The notes under the pieces are model-generated. The model was not told the origin of the DNA and did not search any database. It saw only the letters and a list, made by a program, of their open reading frames with translations. A stretch of 64,000 nt of DNA from Blautia faecicola (GTDB lineage: Bacteria > Bacillota > Clostridia > Lachnospirales > Lachnospiraceae), in NCBI RefSeq assembly GCF_004123145.1, contig NZ_SDKC01000001.1:2251501-2315500 (forward strand). The letters run 5' to 3'. Each line of letters starts with the position of its first letter. Within the stretch, counting starts at the first letter, position 1. Below are positions 1 to 9,356 of the stretch, one piece after another. The position numbers were made by a program, and so were the translations under genes.

Positions 1-315
1 CAGCGCAATCGCCTCCACCAGATCCTCATTCAGTTCCAGTGCCTTCGCGATCGTCCGCGCCGTCTGCGACACCTCCAGCGTATGCGTCAGCCGGGTCCGA
101 TAATGATCCCCCTGCGCCGCCAGAAACACCTGCGTCTTATCCTTGAGCCTCCGAAACGCCTTCGAATGAATAATCCGATCCCGGTCTCTCTGATAAACCG
201 TCCGGATATCACACTCCTCCTCCACACGCGCCCGTCCCTTCGACTCCCTGCTGTGCGAAGCATATGGACTCAGATACTGATACTCCCGTTCTTCTGCCCG
301 TTCCCTGATATTCAA
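1..315 (-). CDS. dGTPase-like HD phosphohydrolase, N-terminal part
   Basis: The minus-strand frame is open to the window edge, so only about the first 105 residues are present. They contain the hallmark N-terminal motifs of deoxyguanosinetriphosphate triphosphohydrolase-like proteins: Yx[26 protein letters not shown], then [22 protein letters not shown], which carries the first metal-binding His of the HD domain. The family hydrolyses dNTPs to deoxynucleoside plus triphosphate in the cytoplasm. I chose the TTG at 315 because a purine-rich site (GGAAGGGG, 325-332) lies upstream at good spacing. An in-frame ATG at 333 overlaps that site and is the alternative. The gene is downstream of, and separated by a terminator from, the 3D-domain gene. 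Identification is firm; the catalytic HD pair lies outside the window. Confidence 0.85.
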   Translation of the reverse strand, partial: MNIRERAEEREYQYLSPYASHSRESKGRARVEEECDIRTVYQRDRDRIIHSKAFRRLKDKTQVFLAAQGDHYRTRLTHTLEVSQTARTIAKALELNEDLVEAIAL

Positions 316-483
316 ACACACCACCCCTTCCATTACAAAAAACGCCAAAAAGACATTTCTTTTTCACCTATTCTGTTAAATATATTCCACCCCTCTCCCG
401 CAAAATCCTTTTTATTTTCCCATTTCTTCGCTGTATTCACTTAATTGTGTATACATTTATCGAAATTTATTTTTTATATAGAG

Positions 484-518
484 ACAAAAACTGCCACACT
501 CACCCGAGTGTGACAGTT
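484..518 (-). terminator. Intrinsic terminator of the 3D-domain gene
   Basis: A 13-bp inverted repeat (489-501 with 506-518, one mismatch, 4-nt loop) is followed on the minus strand by TTTTTGTC. It lies directly after the stop codon at 527. Confidence 0.9.
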
Positions 519-526
519 CCTTCTCT

Positions 527-2410
527 TTATTTCATCAAATGCACCTCCGCATAATTGCATCCCAGCGCCAGTGCTCTCTCATGATCATCCACATAGATAT
601 CAATATGATTCTCCTTCACTCCGCTGCCGCAATCCTGCGCCGTAAAAATATGTCCGTTGATAATAACCTTCGTTCCATAAGGAATCACCGAAGGATCCAC
701 CGCAATCGTTTCTCCTTCCGCAACTCTCGCTCCCGAAGCCGTAATTCCGGTTGCCTTTCCGCAGCACTTTGCACAGGCACAGTAATATGTCAGCTTAAAA
801 AGCCCCAGATCCTGTCCGTACATCGCTTCTGTTGCATTGACCTCGCTGATATTCTTACTTCCTGCGATCACTTTCGTATCTTCAAAAAGTTCCAGTGCAA
901 AACTCTCCTGCGTGGTATCTACCTTTACCGTCGCTACTTTTCCTCTCGTCTCAGAAGCCTGTACTATCTTGCCGTCACCCACATAGATACCGGCTGCACT
1001 TGCTTCCTCCCCGGATCCGTAACAGATTACATCGCCCGGTTTTGCCTGATCCACAGAAACCTTTCCCTGTTCCTGTACATTTCCATCTTTATCCGTAACA
1101 TCATATCCGTACGCCTCATAAATCTGCTCGGCAAATTCCTTCGTGTCGATTCCCTCGCAAAGACTGGTTCCTTCTTTCTCCCAGACTGTTCCGAGGAACC
1201 CATTGGCGTAATCCACGATCGAATCACGGATTGCTCCGTCCGGAATTCCTGCTTTCATGGAAGTAATTGTATAATAAAGTGCCGGATTCTCCTTCGGATC
1301 TACCTGAGCAACTGCCAGTGTAAACTGATCCTCCCCGGTCTTTTTCACTTTTTTATTTACTTTCTTGCCGGTTTGCAGGTATTCTTTCTTTACAAATCCA
1401 CGGACCTCTCCGGATTCCACATACACCCATTCTTCCGTCTCATCTGCCAGAATATAGCACAGATTTCCTTTTTTCATCGTTCCGACGATCTCACTGTCTG
1501 TGTTCTTATCCGCCCGGATATTCAGCTCATCACCTTTGCACAGTGCATAGCTTTTTTTTGCTTCGGTCTGCTGAATCGTCGCACGATAATAGGTGTACGC
1601 CTGATTTTCCGCCGGTGCGATCATCTCCACCGCATAAACCGGAGTCAGCAGTGCTTCATTCTTATCTCCGATTTTTTTCACCGCTTTTTTCTCTACAAAG
1701 CCACGGACATTTCCGGACTCCACATAGTACCAGCCTTCTTCTTTCTTTAAGATATAGCAGATACCGCCCTCTTTCAGACTTCCCACGCTCCGGGAATCCT
1801 CAGACATCTCTTCTTTGATCTCCAGATTTGCCTTCGCCTGTGCTGCTTTTTTGCTGGCTGATACCGTCCAGAAACGATAATCTTCTACGGTCACCGGCAC
1901 TTCTACCGACTGTGGAAATGCGGTAATAACCGGTATATTTTCCGCTTCTGCCTCCTGCGCCGGATCTGCCGCTTCCGGTGTTGTGATTGCTTCCGGTGTC
2001 GCAGATGGCTGTGTGGTTGTCTCTGTCGGTGCCGGAGTTGGTGTTGTCACATCCGGTGTTGCCGATGGCGTTGGCGTCACTGTTGGCGTCGGTGTTTCCT
2101 CCGGTGTCGGTTCCGGCGTTGCAACCGGTGTAATCTGTGGCGAACCATCTGTCTGTATGATCACAAAACCGTTATTCAATACATATGTATATCCATCCGG
2201 TAAATGATATCCCGTTCTTGCCTCAAACTGTTCCGGGGTCTCCTGTAATTCTGCTGCCTCTGCCGTCTGTAAACTGGTTTCTCCCTCCTGTGCAGCCACA
2301 GCCGGCACTGCCATAGATACTGTCATCGTACATGCCATGGACAGTGCCAGCATGCGTTTCCATTTTTTTCTTATCACTTTCTGGTATTTCCTCCTGTTGC
2401 TCCTCGTCAC
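527..2410 (-). CDS. Secreted SH3 / degenerate NlpC-P60 / 3D-domain cell-wall protein
   Basis: 627 residues. A basic N-terminus and hydrophobic stretch to about residue 40 form a signal peptide, followed by a Thr/Pro-rich linker (about 94-148). Two bacterial SH3 domains lie at about 190-242 and 288-342, an NlpC/P60-like fold at about 395-500, and a C-terminal 3D domain at about 536-627 with its three Asp (D572, D593, D604). In the NlpC-like part the catalytic Cys of the family motif GxDCSGF is replaced by Thr (GIDTKEF, 420-426), and the His of HVGIYVG is Ala (472). It is therefore probably an inactive binding module, leaving the 3D domain, known from lytic transglycosylase-like proteins, as the candidate activity. 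The start is uncertain: GTG 2410 has a GGGG site, while GTG 2377 has AGGAGG at 2390-2395 with long spacing. Confidence 0.9.
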   Translation of the reverse strand: MTRSNRRKYQKVIRKKWKRMLALSMACTMTVSMAVPAVAAQEGETSLQTAEAAELQETPEQFEARTGYHLPDGYTYVLNNGFVIIQTDGSPQITPVATPEPTPEETPTPTVTPTPSATPDVTTPTPAPTETTTQPSATPEAITTPEAADPAQEAEAENIPVITAFPQSVEVPVTVEDYRFWTVSASKKAAQAKANLEIKEEMSEDSRSVGSLKEGGICYILKKEEGWYYVESGNVRGFVEKKAVKKIGDKNEALLTPVYAVEMIAPAENQAYTYYRATIQQTEAKKSYALCKGDELNIRADKNTDSEIVGTMKKGNLCYILADETEEWVYVESGEVRGFVKKEYLQTGKKVNKKVKKTGEDQFTLAVAQVDPKENPALYYTITSMKAGIPDGAIRDSIVDYANGFLGTVWEKEGTSLCEGIDTKEFAEQIYEAYGYDVTDKDGNVQEQGKVSVDQAKPGDVICYGSGEEASAAGIYVGDGKIVQASETRGKVATVKVDTTQESFALELFEDTKVIAGSKNISEVNATEAMYGQDLGLFKLTYYCACAKCCGKATGITASGARVAEGETIAVDPSVIPYGTKVIINGHIFTAQDCGSGVKENHIDIYVDDHERALALGCNYAEVHLMK

Positions 2411-2430
2411 GTATATTCCCCTGATTATCT

Positions 2431-2459
2431 ATTATAATCCTTTATAGTTTTCCTGTCAA
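2431..2459 (-). promoter_or_regulatory. Sigma-A promoter of the 3D-domain gene
   Basis: Perfect consensus on the minus strand: TTGACA at 2454-2459, 17-bp spacer, TATAAT at 2431-2436. The predicted transcript start near 2424 leaves only about 14 nt before GTG 2410, which slightly favours the internal start at 2377. Confidence 0.88.
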
Positions 2460-2524
2460 AATTGTAATGCTGGCATTATTGACAAATTTTATCCATAAAA
2501 TTTATGCTAATCACCGAACTTTCT

Positions 2525-3784
2525 TCAATACAGTTCTGCAATCCGCGTAATGCCCACATAGATTTCCTGAATCTTATACCAGGTCGGATAATCGACAATT
2601 CCCGTCTGCCCCAGTCCAAACACGGACTGAAACTGCCGGACTGCCTCTTTTGTCCGCTCTCCGTAAATTCCGTCCACCGGTCCCTGCGGAACTTCCGTGT
2701 AAACTTCTCCGATCGTATTTAGCTGTTCCTGGATCTGTCTCACTTTCACACCGCTCGCCCCGATATCCAGATCATATCCCGGCCAGGATGCCGGAATCCC
2801 GGAGATTTCCTCCGCGGAATTGATGTACATGCTGTCCCCGTAATAGTTTCTGAGAATCTCGATCGCAGTATAGTTCTGATCTCCCAGATACTTACTTCCC
2901 CACTGACTCATCCACTGCGGACAGGTCACTCTCTGTCCATCGCAGTACTGCGTCAGGATCGGCTGCCGGACATTCGGACGGGACAGGTAATTTTCAAAAA
3001 GTTCATCCACAATGTTGGAGATACTGTCGAAAATGTTGCGGCCGTAGATCCATTTGTGATCGAAGGCGGTGGACGAAGTGATCGTAAAATCGTATCCTTT
3101 ATTTCTATACCATTCGGTATACACGCGGTTCAGTGTAAACGACATGATCGCCAGGACATTTGCCTTGATCGTCTCTGCCGGCCAGGTTGCATAGATTTCG
3201 CTGCACGCCACATTTTTGATATAATCCCGGTATCTCACATAATAATTATTGGCGGTTGAATCTGACGGAGAGCCATCATGAACCACTACATATTCCGGGA
3301 TTACCACACGGCTCAGTACGATTTCCCCGGACTCATTCACCGGTTTCACCTCTTCCTCCGGGATTTTTTCCGGATAATCACCAAACAACGTATGATCCGG
3401 GATCACCACATCTTCATAGGCACCGTCGCTGAGCGGTCGAAGTTCTATTTTCTGTCTGCTGATCTCACCGGACAGGATCTCACTTCCGGATACTTCCACC
3501 GGTTCGTATCCTTCTGCCTCCACATTCAGATTGTATTTCGAATACGGCTGTTCCACCGAAGGCTGCAGGCTGTACTCCACCGGCGGTGCTGCAAGTTCCA
3601 GCATTTCCGTCTGCCCGCTGCTGTTCGTCTGTACCTGTTCTAACGGCTGCCCCGGCGCTCCGGTATAACTGATACTGATTTTTGCTTCCCGGATGGGTCG
3701 GTTCTGAATCCGAGACACAATCTGGATCTGAAGCTGACCACGGTCGGATGCGGTCTGCATGGATTTTATAACAGGAGATGACAT
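2525..3784 (-). CDS. SpoIID/LytB-like protein with peptidoglycan-binding domain
   Basis: 419 residues from ATG 3784, chosen because GAGAGGA lies 9 nt upstream; an upstream TTG at 3802 would overlap that site. The N-terminal part (about 15-110) resembles a carboxypeptidase-regulatory-like beta-sandwich. The middle is a SpoIID/LytB domain: the Glu of the motif CSEIYATWP (about E196) matches the SpoIID catalytic Glu, and MSQWGS followed by EILRNYYG matches the family C-terminal motif. A PG_binding_1 domain with DGIYGERTKEAVRQFQ ends the protein. SpoIID enzymes cleave glycan strands in sporulation. No signal peptide or membrane segment is visible, which is odd for a wall-acting protein. It sits between two surface proteins but behind its own upstream terminator. 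Confidence 0.85.
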   Translation of the reverse strand: MSSPVIKSMQTASDRGQLQIQIVSRIQNRPIREAKISISYTGAPGQPLEQVQTNSSGQTEMLELAAPPVEYSLQPSVEQPYSKYNLNVEAEGYEPVEVSGSEILSGEISRQKIELRPLSDGAYEDVVIPDHTLFGDYPEKIPEEEVKPVNESGEIVLSRVVIPEYVVVHDGSPSDSTANNYYVRYRDYIKNVACSEIYATWPAETIKANVLAIMSFTLNRVYTEWYRNKGYDFTITSSTAFDHKWIYGRNIFDSISNIVDELFENYLSRPNVRQPILTQYCDGQRVTCPQWMSQWGSKYLGDQNYTAIEILRNYYGDSMYINSAEEISGIPASWPGYDLDIGASGVKVRQIQEQLNTIGEVYTEVPQGPVDGIYGERTKEAVRQFQSVFGLGQTGIVDYPTWYKIQEIYVGITRIAELY

Positions 3785-3879
3785 TTTGAGAGTTCCTCTC
3801 AATGATGACCGTTTTGGTTAATATATGCACACAAACCGTTTCTGTGACTGGCGGTGTGGCGATTGCGAAAGCGGTATAC

Positions 3880-3927
3880 AAAAAGAACCACAGGTTCTGT
3901 TTTATACAAAACGTCCTCTGTGGTTCT
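3880..3927 (-). terminator. Intrinsic terminator of the MBG-repeat surface protein gene
   Basis: A 10-bp perfect inverted repeat (3884-3893 with 3918-3927) is followed on the minus strand by a run of five T. It lies 16 nt after the stop codon at 3943. Confidence 0.85.
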
Positions 3928-3942
3928 CTGTGCTACTGTCTT

Positions 3943-6900
3943 TTACTGTTTTCTGTATCTTCTTTTGAAGATTACACCTGCAGCTACAGCCACAAGTGCA
4001 ATTGCCATCATACACAGATACATCACTACATTCGATGTATCCCCTGTATTCACACCTTTGCTCTCCGTTGTGCTTCCAGCTGTATTTGCCGTATTACTTA
4101 CTTTGTTTATTGTGCTGTTCGCTGTATCGCCAGTTGTCGGATTTTCCTGAACGGTATCTTGTCCTGCGCCGTTATTATCCGTGTTTCCGGATGTAGCGGT
4201 TCCACCGTTATTGTCCGTATTTCCCGGTGTATTGGTTCCGCCGTTTTCATCATCCTTGTTATCCGGGTTTTTGTCCGGCTCCTCCGGATTCTTATCTGGC
4301 TCTTCCGGAGTGATCGGTTTGTTATCATCCGGATCCGTAGCTTTCTTGACAATTTCAAACTTGTCTGCTCCATCCGGCTCCTGTGCTAACACATAGTTGC
4401 TGTTCATCTGTGCGGTATTGACATAGATGTCATAGAATCCCGGTTCTTCTCCTGCTTCACGTGTCAGCGTGATTCCCAGCTCGTCTCCGTCCACAAGCGC
4501 ATTTTCTTCTGCCGCCTGTGCAGTTACCTCATCTGTCACTCTGGCTGCTACATAAGTCAGTTCCGGATCTTCTTCTCCCTCGGTCTTTTGTTTCGGGTCA
4601 ATGGTAACACTGAGTTTTCTTGGCTGTACCGTAAGTGTACCTGCTGTATATGTCACCTCAAAGTTCTCATTTTCCAGTCCGGTCGCAGTAATCGCATATG
4701 CCTGATTGGCTGCCAGATATTTTCCTTCCTCCTGTCCTTCAATACCGAAAGTCAGAGAAGGGAAATCCTCTGCCACATTGACTTTTTCCGGTGCTGCAAC
4801 TGTTCCGTCCATATCATAAACCGTATAAGTAACGGATGGCACGGTATCGCCATATGTCATTTCCAGAGAATCGGTCTGTACGGTAACCGGTCTTTTCCGA
4901 ATCTCAAAGGTACGATCCACACAGTTGATTTTATAGTTTTTATTTGCATTTTCGATCTGTGTTGTCAGTGTATAGAAACCTGCTGTCTCTGCAGGATCTG
5001 TTTTCACAACGGAAATTGTTCCAAGTGTTGCGATTTCTTCTGCTGACAGTACATTCTCATTTGCATCGGTCACTGTATAGGTGAATTCCGGCAGTGTATC
5101 ACGATAATAAACCGGTCCACAGCTGTCCGGTGTAACGGTTACCTCTTTCTGTACAATAAACAGTCTTGCATAGACAGCTTCGATACATTTGTATTTGTCG
5201 CTGCCTGCATAAGATGCCATTACCTGGTACATGCCTGTCTCTGTCGGCGGAATTTCACTCTTATATCCGGAAGAACTCATATAAATAATACTTGCTTCCG
5301 CAATTCTTTCCTCTCCACTGTATACACCGGCTGTCACCCCATGTGGATTGCCGTCGTATGGAACGGTATAGATATTATCGGCATCTGCACCGTCGAACCG
5401 GATCTCTGTCTCCGCTCTCTTCACGGTATAGCATCTGATGACCGGCTCTGCCACATAGTTTCCGCCAATGGTATAGATGGTTTCTATATAAGATCCAGGC
5501 TCACGAAGTGGTTCCTCACTGCATGTGATTACTTCACCTGTATTTGCCACACCGGAATATTTTGCTTTTACATTGGCTGTAACAGTCTGTCCATTCTGTA
5601 CGGCTTTTCCGCCAAATCCAAAGTTCTGTGCTTCCTGATAGGTCAGTGTACAGCCTTCCGGAAGCGGATTATTGAACTCCAGTTTTACGTTCTCGGTCTG
5701 CGGAGCGATTGTCAGATAGCCGACACCAACTGCCGTCTCATAGTTCTGACTCGTGGATGCTCCAACTGCCAGATATACCCCGGACTCTGTCGGACGCTTG
5801 AAAGAGATTTCAAAATCCGCTGCTGCCGGATAAATCTTCAGAATGGCATCCACAATTTTCTGGACTGCGGAAATAACGCCTGCATTGTCTCCCAGATTCG
5901 GAAGTTTATTGATAATAGTCATCAGATTTCCGATCTTTACTTTTCCACTCGGTACCAGCGTCAGAATCGCATTTTCCAGCGGAATTTCTATCGTTGTACC
6001 AATAACAGGGATCTGCTGTTTGATCACTACATTGGACACATCGAATCCGACAAAAGTTTTTCCGTTTCCGTCAATTCCCACAATCATGCCTATCGGCACT
6101 GCATCTGCCGGATCTGCCGCAAATACCTGTGAAAAGCTTTCGCCGTATTTGATATTCTGGCTGTTCACCCATACACTGGCATCCCCTTTTTTGATTGTGA
6201 TAACCGTGGTCGTACTGCTGGAAAGATAGTCATCATTTCCATTATAAGTAACGGTAATTTCCTGTTCTCCCGCAGACCATTCGTCTGTTGCCGGAGTATA
6301 GGAAAAGTCATCTGCTGTTGTATCGATCACATTTCCTTCTGCATCGGTCACCGTTGCATTCTGTGCGATCAAAACCCGGATCACTGCATCCATCATTTCG
6401 GTGCTCTGATATTTCATCATGATTCCGTCATTTACAGAAACCGTAGTTGCCTCACGCAAATCCTTTAAAGTAATGATGACCGTCTTGCTCATGGACGGAT
6501 ATTTCTCCGTTCCCGAATAGGTGATCCGTATTTTTTCTGTTGATTTTCCGAAACTGTGTAAGGTAGGTTCATACCATTCCGGCTGATATCCCAGTGCTTT
6601 CCAGTTTCCAAGACCGGTCAGTGATGCATCGTATTCTATTGTAAGATTGTTGAGCGTTACCTCCGGTACACTTTCCGTTCCCATGACTGCATCAAAGATA
6701 TTCTGTGTCACCTTATCCATGGACATTCCTTCACGGTAAGACACTTCCGCATCTGCTGCGTCCAGATTACATGCAACAGTCTCAGCTGTCACCTGAATCT
6801 CAGCATCGTTGACAGCACCGGAATTCAATGTAACGGTTGCCGTCTGATTCTGATAGGTAACATTTTCCACCGGTGTCCCATTGACCAGAATGTTCTCTAC

Positions 6901-7911
6901 TGCATAACCACTTTCCGGTACTGCACTGACGTTATAACTCTCATTCAGTCCCACCCGGATTCTGTCTGCGGTCTGACCATTTACCTGGATACTTCCATTG
7001 GACGGTGTCGTCACATAGATATTGACACCTTCCGACGCCTCATATACAACGCTGATCGTTGTATCCGCTGTCAGGGCAGAAAGCTTATATGTACCATCCG
7101 CTTCCGGATTCATCACGGTTTCGCTGGTTTTTACCGTTGTCGTATAGCCTTCTATCTGTTTCACGGTAAAAGTTTTGCTTTCATCACTGTATACTTTCAC
7201 CGTACCGGTTACATCCGCACCATCCATCTGCACGCCGGCTTCTGTGAGATCTGTGATGCTGAATGTTACATTATAATAGATTTTAACCGTAACACTTCCG
7301 GCAGTCTCCCACACATACTTTGGTTTAAAAACACTTCCTTTATTCACATATTTTTCAACGGTCATGCTGCCAGCTGAAAAATGATAATCCGTCAGAGCGT
7401 TTAACGCGGAAACCTCCGCCTGTTTTTCGCCCTGCGTATATCGATATTTGGTAGCTGTACCAAACCATTCGTTAAATTTACTCAGCAGTCCGGCTCCTTT
7501 TACGGCATCTGTTGCATGGATCTCCAGCGTTTTTTCCGCTGTATCCGCCTGTGTTGCCGACATGCTCTGTGGCGCTGTATCTGCGGACTGTGCTGCATCA
7601 CTGCTTTTTGCATCCTGTGATGCTTCTTTCTGCTCTGTGGACTGCGTACCTTCTGTCACCTTCCCTGTTGCATCGTTTGTCGAAGTCTCCACACTTTCAT
7701 TGCTTCCTGCTGTGTTCTCATCTTTGTCTTTTTCAGAATCCACAACATTCCCGTTTCCTTCCGTATCCACGGAAGCTTCTTCCTGCTGCTGTTCCTGCAC
7801 TTCCTGCATCCGTACATCACTTTCCGCATAAACCGCAGCCGGTACATTCCCCAGTATCATCGAACAGACCAGCACTGACGCAAGTAACTTCCTGTACTTC
7901 TGGTTTTTCAT
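3943..7911 (-). CDS. Large MBG-repeat surface protein with C-terminal anchor
   Basis: 1,322 residues. A signal peptide occupies about 1-29, followed by a Gln/Glu/Ser/Thr-rich low-complexity stretch to about 125. The central part holds Ig-like segments and several MBG-type repeats (about 830-1190) recognisable by RPVTVQTDSLEMTYGDTVP and KLSVTIDPKQKTEGEEDPEL. A Pro/Asn/Asp/Gly-rich spacer precedes the end, which reads VNTGD, a hydrophobic helix, then KRRYRKQ. This is the layout of a sortase signal, but the motif lacks the Pro of LPxTG. Such proteins are usually adhesins or wall-exposed stalk proteins; the ligand cannot be told. The ATG at 7911 follows GAGAGGAG with 7-nt spacing. No enzyme domain was seen and no sortase gene lies nearby. 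Confidence 0.85.
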   Translation of the reverse strand: MKNQKYRKLLASVLVCSMILGNVPAAVYAESDVRMQEVQEQQQEEASVDTEGNGNVVDSEKDKDENTAGSNESVETSTNDATGKVTEGTQSTEQKEASQDAKSSDAAQSADTAPQSMSATQADTAEKTLEIHATDAVKGAGLLSKFNEWFGTATKYRYTQGEKQAEVSALNALTDYHFSAGSMTVEKYVNKGSVFKPKYVWETAGSVTVKIYYNVTFSITDLTEAGVQMDGADVTGTVKVYSDESKTFTVKQIEGYTTTVKTSETVMNPEADGTYKLSALTADTTISVVYEASEGVNIYVTTPSNGSIQVNGQTADRIRVGLNESYNVSAVPESGYAVENILVNGTPVENVTYQNQTATVTLNSGAVNDAEIQVTAETVACNLDAADAEVSYREGMSMDKVTQNIFDAVMGTESVPEVTLNNLTIEYDASLTGLGNWKALGYQPEWYEPTLHSFGKSTEKIRITYSGTEKYPSMSKTVIITLKDLREATTVSVNDGIMMKYQSTEMMDAVIRVLIAQNATVTDAEGNVIDTTADDFSYTPATDEWSAGEQEITVTYNGNDDYLSSSTTTVITIKKGDASVWVNSQNIKYGESFSQVFAADPADAVPIGMIVGIDGNGKTFVGFDVSNVVIKQQIPVIGTTIEIPLENAILTLVPSGKVKIGNLMTIINKLPNLGDNAGVISAVQKIVDAILKIYPAAADFEISFKRPTESGVYLAVGASTSQNYETAVGVGYLTIAPQTENVKLEFNNPLPEGCTLTYQEAQNFGFGGKAVQNGQTVTANVKAKYSGVANTGEVITCSEEPLREPGSYIETIYTIGGNYVAEPVIRCYTVKRAETEIRFDGADADNIYTVPYDGNPHGVTAGVYSGEERIAEASIIYMSSSGYKSEIPPTETGMYQVMASYAGSDKYKCIEAVYARLFIVQKEVTVTPDSCGPVYYRDTLPEFTYTVTDANENVLSAEEIATLGTISVVKTDPAETAGFYTLTTQIENANKNYKINCVDRTFEIRKRPVTVQTDSLEMTYGDTVPSVTYTVYDMDGTVAAPEKVNVAEDFPSLTFGIEGQEEGKYLAANQAYAITATGLENENFEVTYTAGTLTVQPRKLSVTIDPKQKTEGEEDPELTYVAARVTDEVTAQAAEENALVDGDELGITLTREAGEEPGFYDIYVNTAQMNSNYVLAQEPDGADKFEIVKKATDPDDNKPITPEEPDKNPEEPDKNPDNKDDENGGTNTPGNTDNNGGTATSGNTDNNGAGQDTVQENPTTGDTANSTINKVSNTANTAGSTTESKGVNTGDTSNVVMYLCMMAIALVAVAAGVIFKRRYRKQ

Positions 7912-7999
7912 ATTTTTCTCCTCTCATAAAACCTCTCCGGATGACTTCCTTTATCACCCGAACAAACTGTAATTATTTTCCACTCTACAGTTTTTATCT

Positions 8000-8028
8000 A
8001 TCCTACCTTGCTTTTTTCCAAAAGTCAA
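8000..8028 (-). promoter_or_regulatory. Promoter of the MBG-repeat surface protein gene
   Basis: TTGACT at 8023-8028, 17-bp spacer, TAGGAT at 8000-8005 on the minus strand. The leader of about 80 nt contains a small hairpin (CGGGTGA pairing with TCATCCG) just before the ribosome site. Confidence 0.65.
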
Positions 8029-8154
8029 TCGGCTTTTTTTACAAATTTTTCATATTTTTTATAAGTCTTGCGTTTTTCTGTACAGTTCACGATTCGTTTC
8101 ATGCCCAGCTGTTGTCCCGCACTATCAAATTCCCATAACCAAACTCTTTTTCTC

Positions 8155-8183
8155 TTGACCTTTCTCCTGTTTTGCGTTATAGT
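8155..8183 (+). promoter_or_regulatory. Promoter of the FUSC-like gene
   Basis: TTGACC at 8155-8160, 17-bp spacer, TATAGT at 8178-8183, about 43 nt before the start codon at 8227. It diverges from the surface-protein promoter, so 7912-8226 is a shared upstream region. Confidence 0.7.
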
Positions 8184-8226
8184 TCCCTCTACGTTTTACT
8201 TTTTAAATAGAAAGGATGATCAATTT

Positions 8227-9288
8227 ATGACTTTTTATCAGGAACTGCAGTTAAGTTCTGCCGGATCCAAGCAACTGATTCACAAAACTACCACCCCAAA
8301 AGAAAAAAGGCGCCATATTCTGATTTACAATTTTAAAGTATATTTGGTCATGGCTTTTTGTGTAGCGGTTGTTTCTCTTTTCAGCAAATTTCTTGAACCC
8401 GAGAACAGCGTCGTAGGTGTTACGGTACTTCTGGCTATTCTGGTACTCCGGCAGGCCGATTTCGGGATTCGAACCACACATGGACTTGGTGTTATCGTCC
8501 TCCTCTTTGCTATTCTCATGACCGGACCGCGTCTCGCAAATATGCTTCCGCCACTAGCAGGATTTCTTGTGCATCTTGTCTGCATCCTGTTACTAATGAT
8601 TTTTGGATGCCACAATGTTATTATGTATAATCATTCCACTTTTGTTCTTGGTTATCTTCTTCTGACCGGATATGATGTGCAGGGACATGCCTATCTGCTT
8701 CGCGTCATCGGTCTTTTCGTGGGAATGCTCCTGTGTATGGGGATTTTCTATAAGAATCAGAAAAATCGTCCCTACCGCAGAACTTTTTCAGATCTTTTCC
8801 GCGAATTCGATCTGCACTCTGCAAGAAGCCGCTGGTATCTGAAACTGACTTTTATCGTTTCGAGTGCCATGCTTTTTATAAATTTGGCAGGTCTTCCCCG
8901 TGCCATGTGGGCAGGAATCGCCTGTATGTCCGTATGTCTTCCTTTTACAAAAGACTGTGAACAACGTGCTGTTCCGAGAGGATTATACAATATCATCGGA
9001 TGCGCTGTTTTTCTGGTGCTCTATTTTCTGCTTCCCGAGAGTATGTACCCATATATCGGAATGATCGGCGGAATCGGCGTTGGATACTCTGCAAGCTATC
9101 CATGGCAGACCGTTTTCAACACCTTTGGTGCCCTCTCCATCGCCACCACACTTTTCGGTCTTCCTTACGCCCTGGTTCTCCGTATCGGAACCAACATCTT
9201 CGGTGCTGCTTATACGGTTCTTTGCAACAGGCTCTGGGATAAAATTCATGTGAATGTTACAGAAAGAGTTTCTTTCAAACAAAGATAG
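8227..9288 (+). CDS. FUSC-family integral membrane protein
   Basis: 353 residues from ATG 8227, which has AAAGGAT at suitable spacing; the longer open frame back to 8068 runs through the promoter and is not coding. About ten hydrophobic segments form two similar halves, each of four to five helices, separated by a basic cytoplasmic stretch (KNQKNRPYRRTFSDLFREF). The first half contains the short conserved motif VLRQADFGIRTTHGLG typical of FUSC-type (fusaric acid / aromatic acid exporter-like) proteins. The family is thought to export aromatic acids or similar amphipaths; the substrate here is unknown. It is a single-gene transcript with its own promoter and terminator. Function by family only. 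Confidence 0.7.
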   Translation: MTFYQELQLSSAGSKQLIHKTTTPKEKRRHILIYNFKVYLVMAFCVAVVSLFSKFLEPENSVVGVTVLLAILVLRQADFGIRTTHGLGVIVLLFAILMTGPRLANMLPPLAGFLVHLVCILLLMIFGCHNVIMYNHSTFVLGYLLLTGYDVQGHAYLLRVIGLFVGMLLCMGIFYKNQKNRPYRRTFSDLFREFDLHSARSRWYLKLTFIVSSAMLFINLAGLPRAMWAGIACMSVCLPFTKDCEQRAVPRGLYNIIGCAVFLVLYFLLPESMYPYIGMIGGIGVGYSASYPWQTVFNTFGALSIATTLFGLPYALVLRIGTNIFGAAYTVLCNRLWDKIHVNVTERVSFKQR

Positions 9289-9297
9289 TATTACTAA

Positions 9298-9336
9298 AGA
9301 GGGTCCGGCATCACGCTAGACCCTCTTCGCTTTTTT
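9298..9336 (+). terminator. Intrinsic terminator after the FUSC-like gene
   Basis: An 8-bp stem AGAGGGTC/GACCCTCT (9298-9305 with 9319-9326) is followed by TTCGC and six T. Confidence 0.85.
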
Positions 9337-9356
9337 CTCAAACCAATACTGATAAC

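Noticed and set aside
2479-2508. Plus-strand TTGACA-N18-TATGCT
   Set aside because: It would transcribe antisense into the SpoIID-like gene; no plus-strand gene follows and AT-rich DNA gives such matches by chance.
8068-8226. Upstream extension of the FUSC-like gene
   Set aside because: It would run through the promoter; ATG 8227 has the ribosome site.
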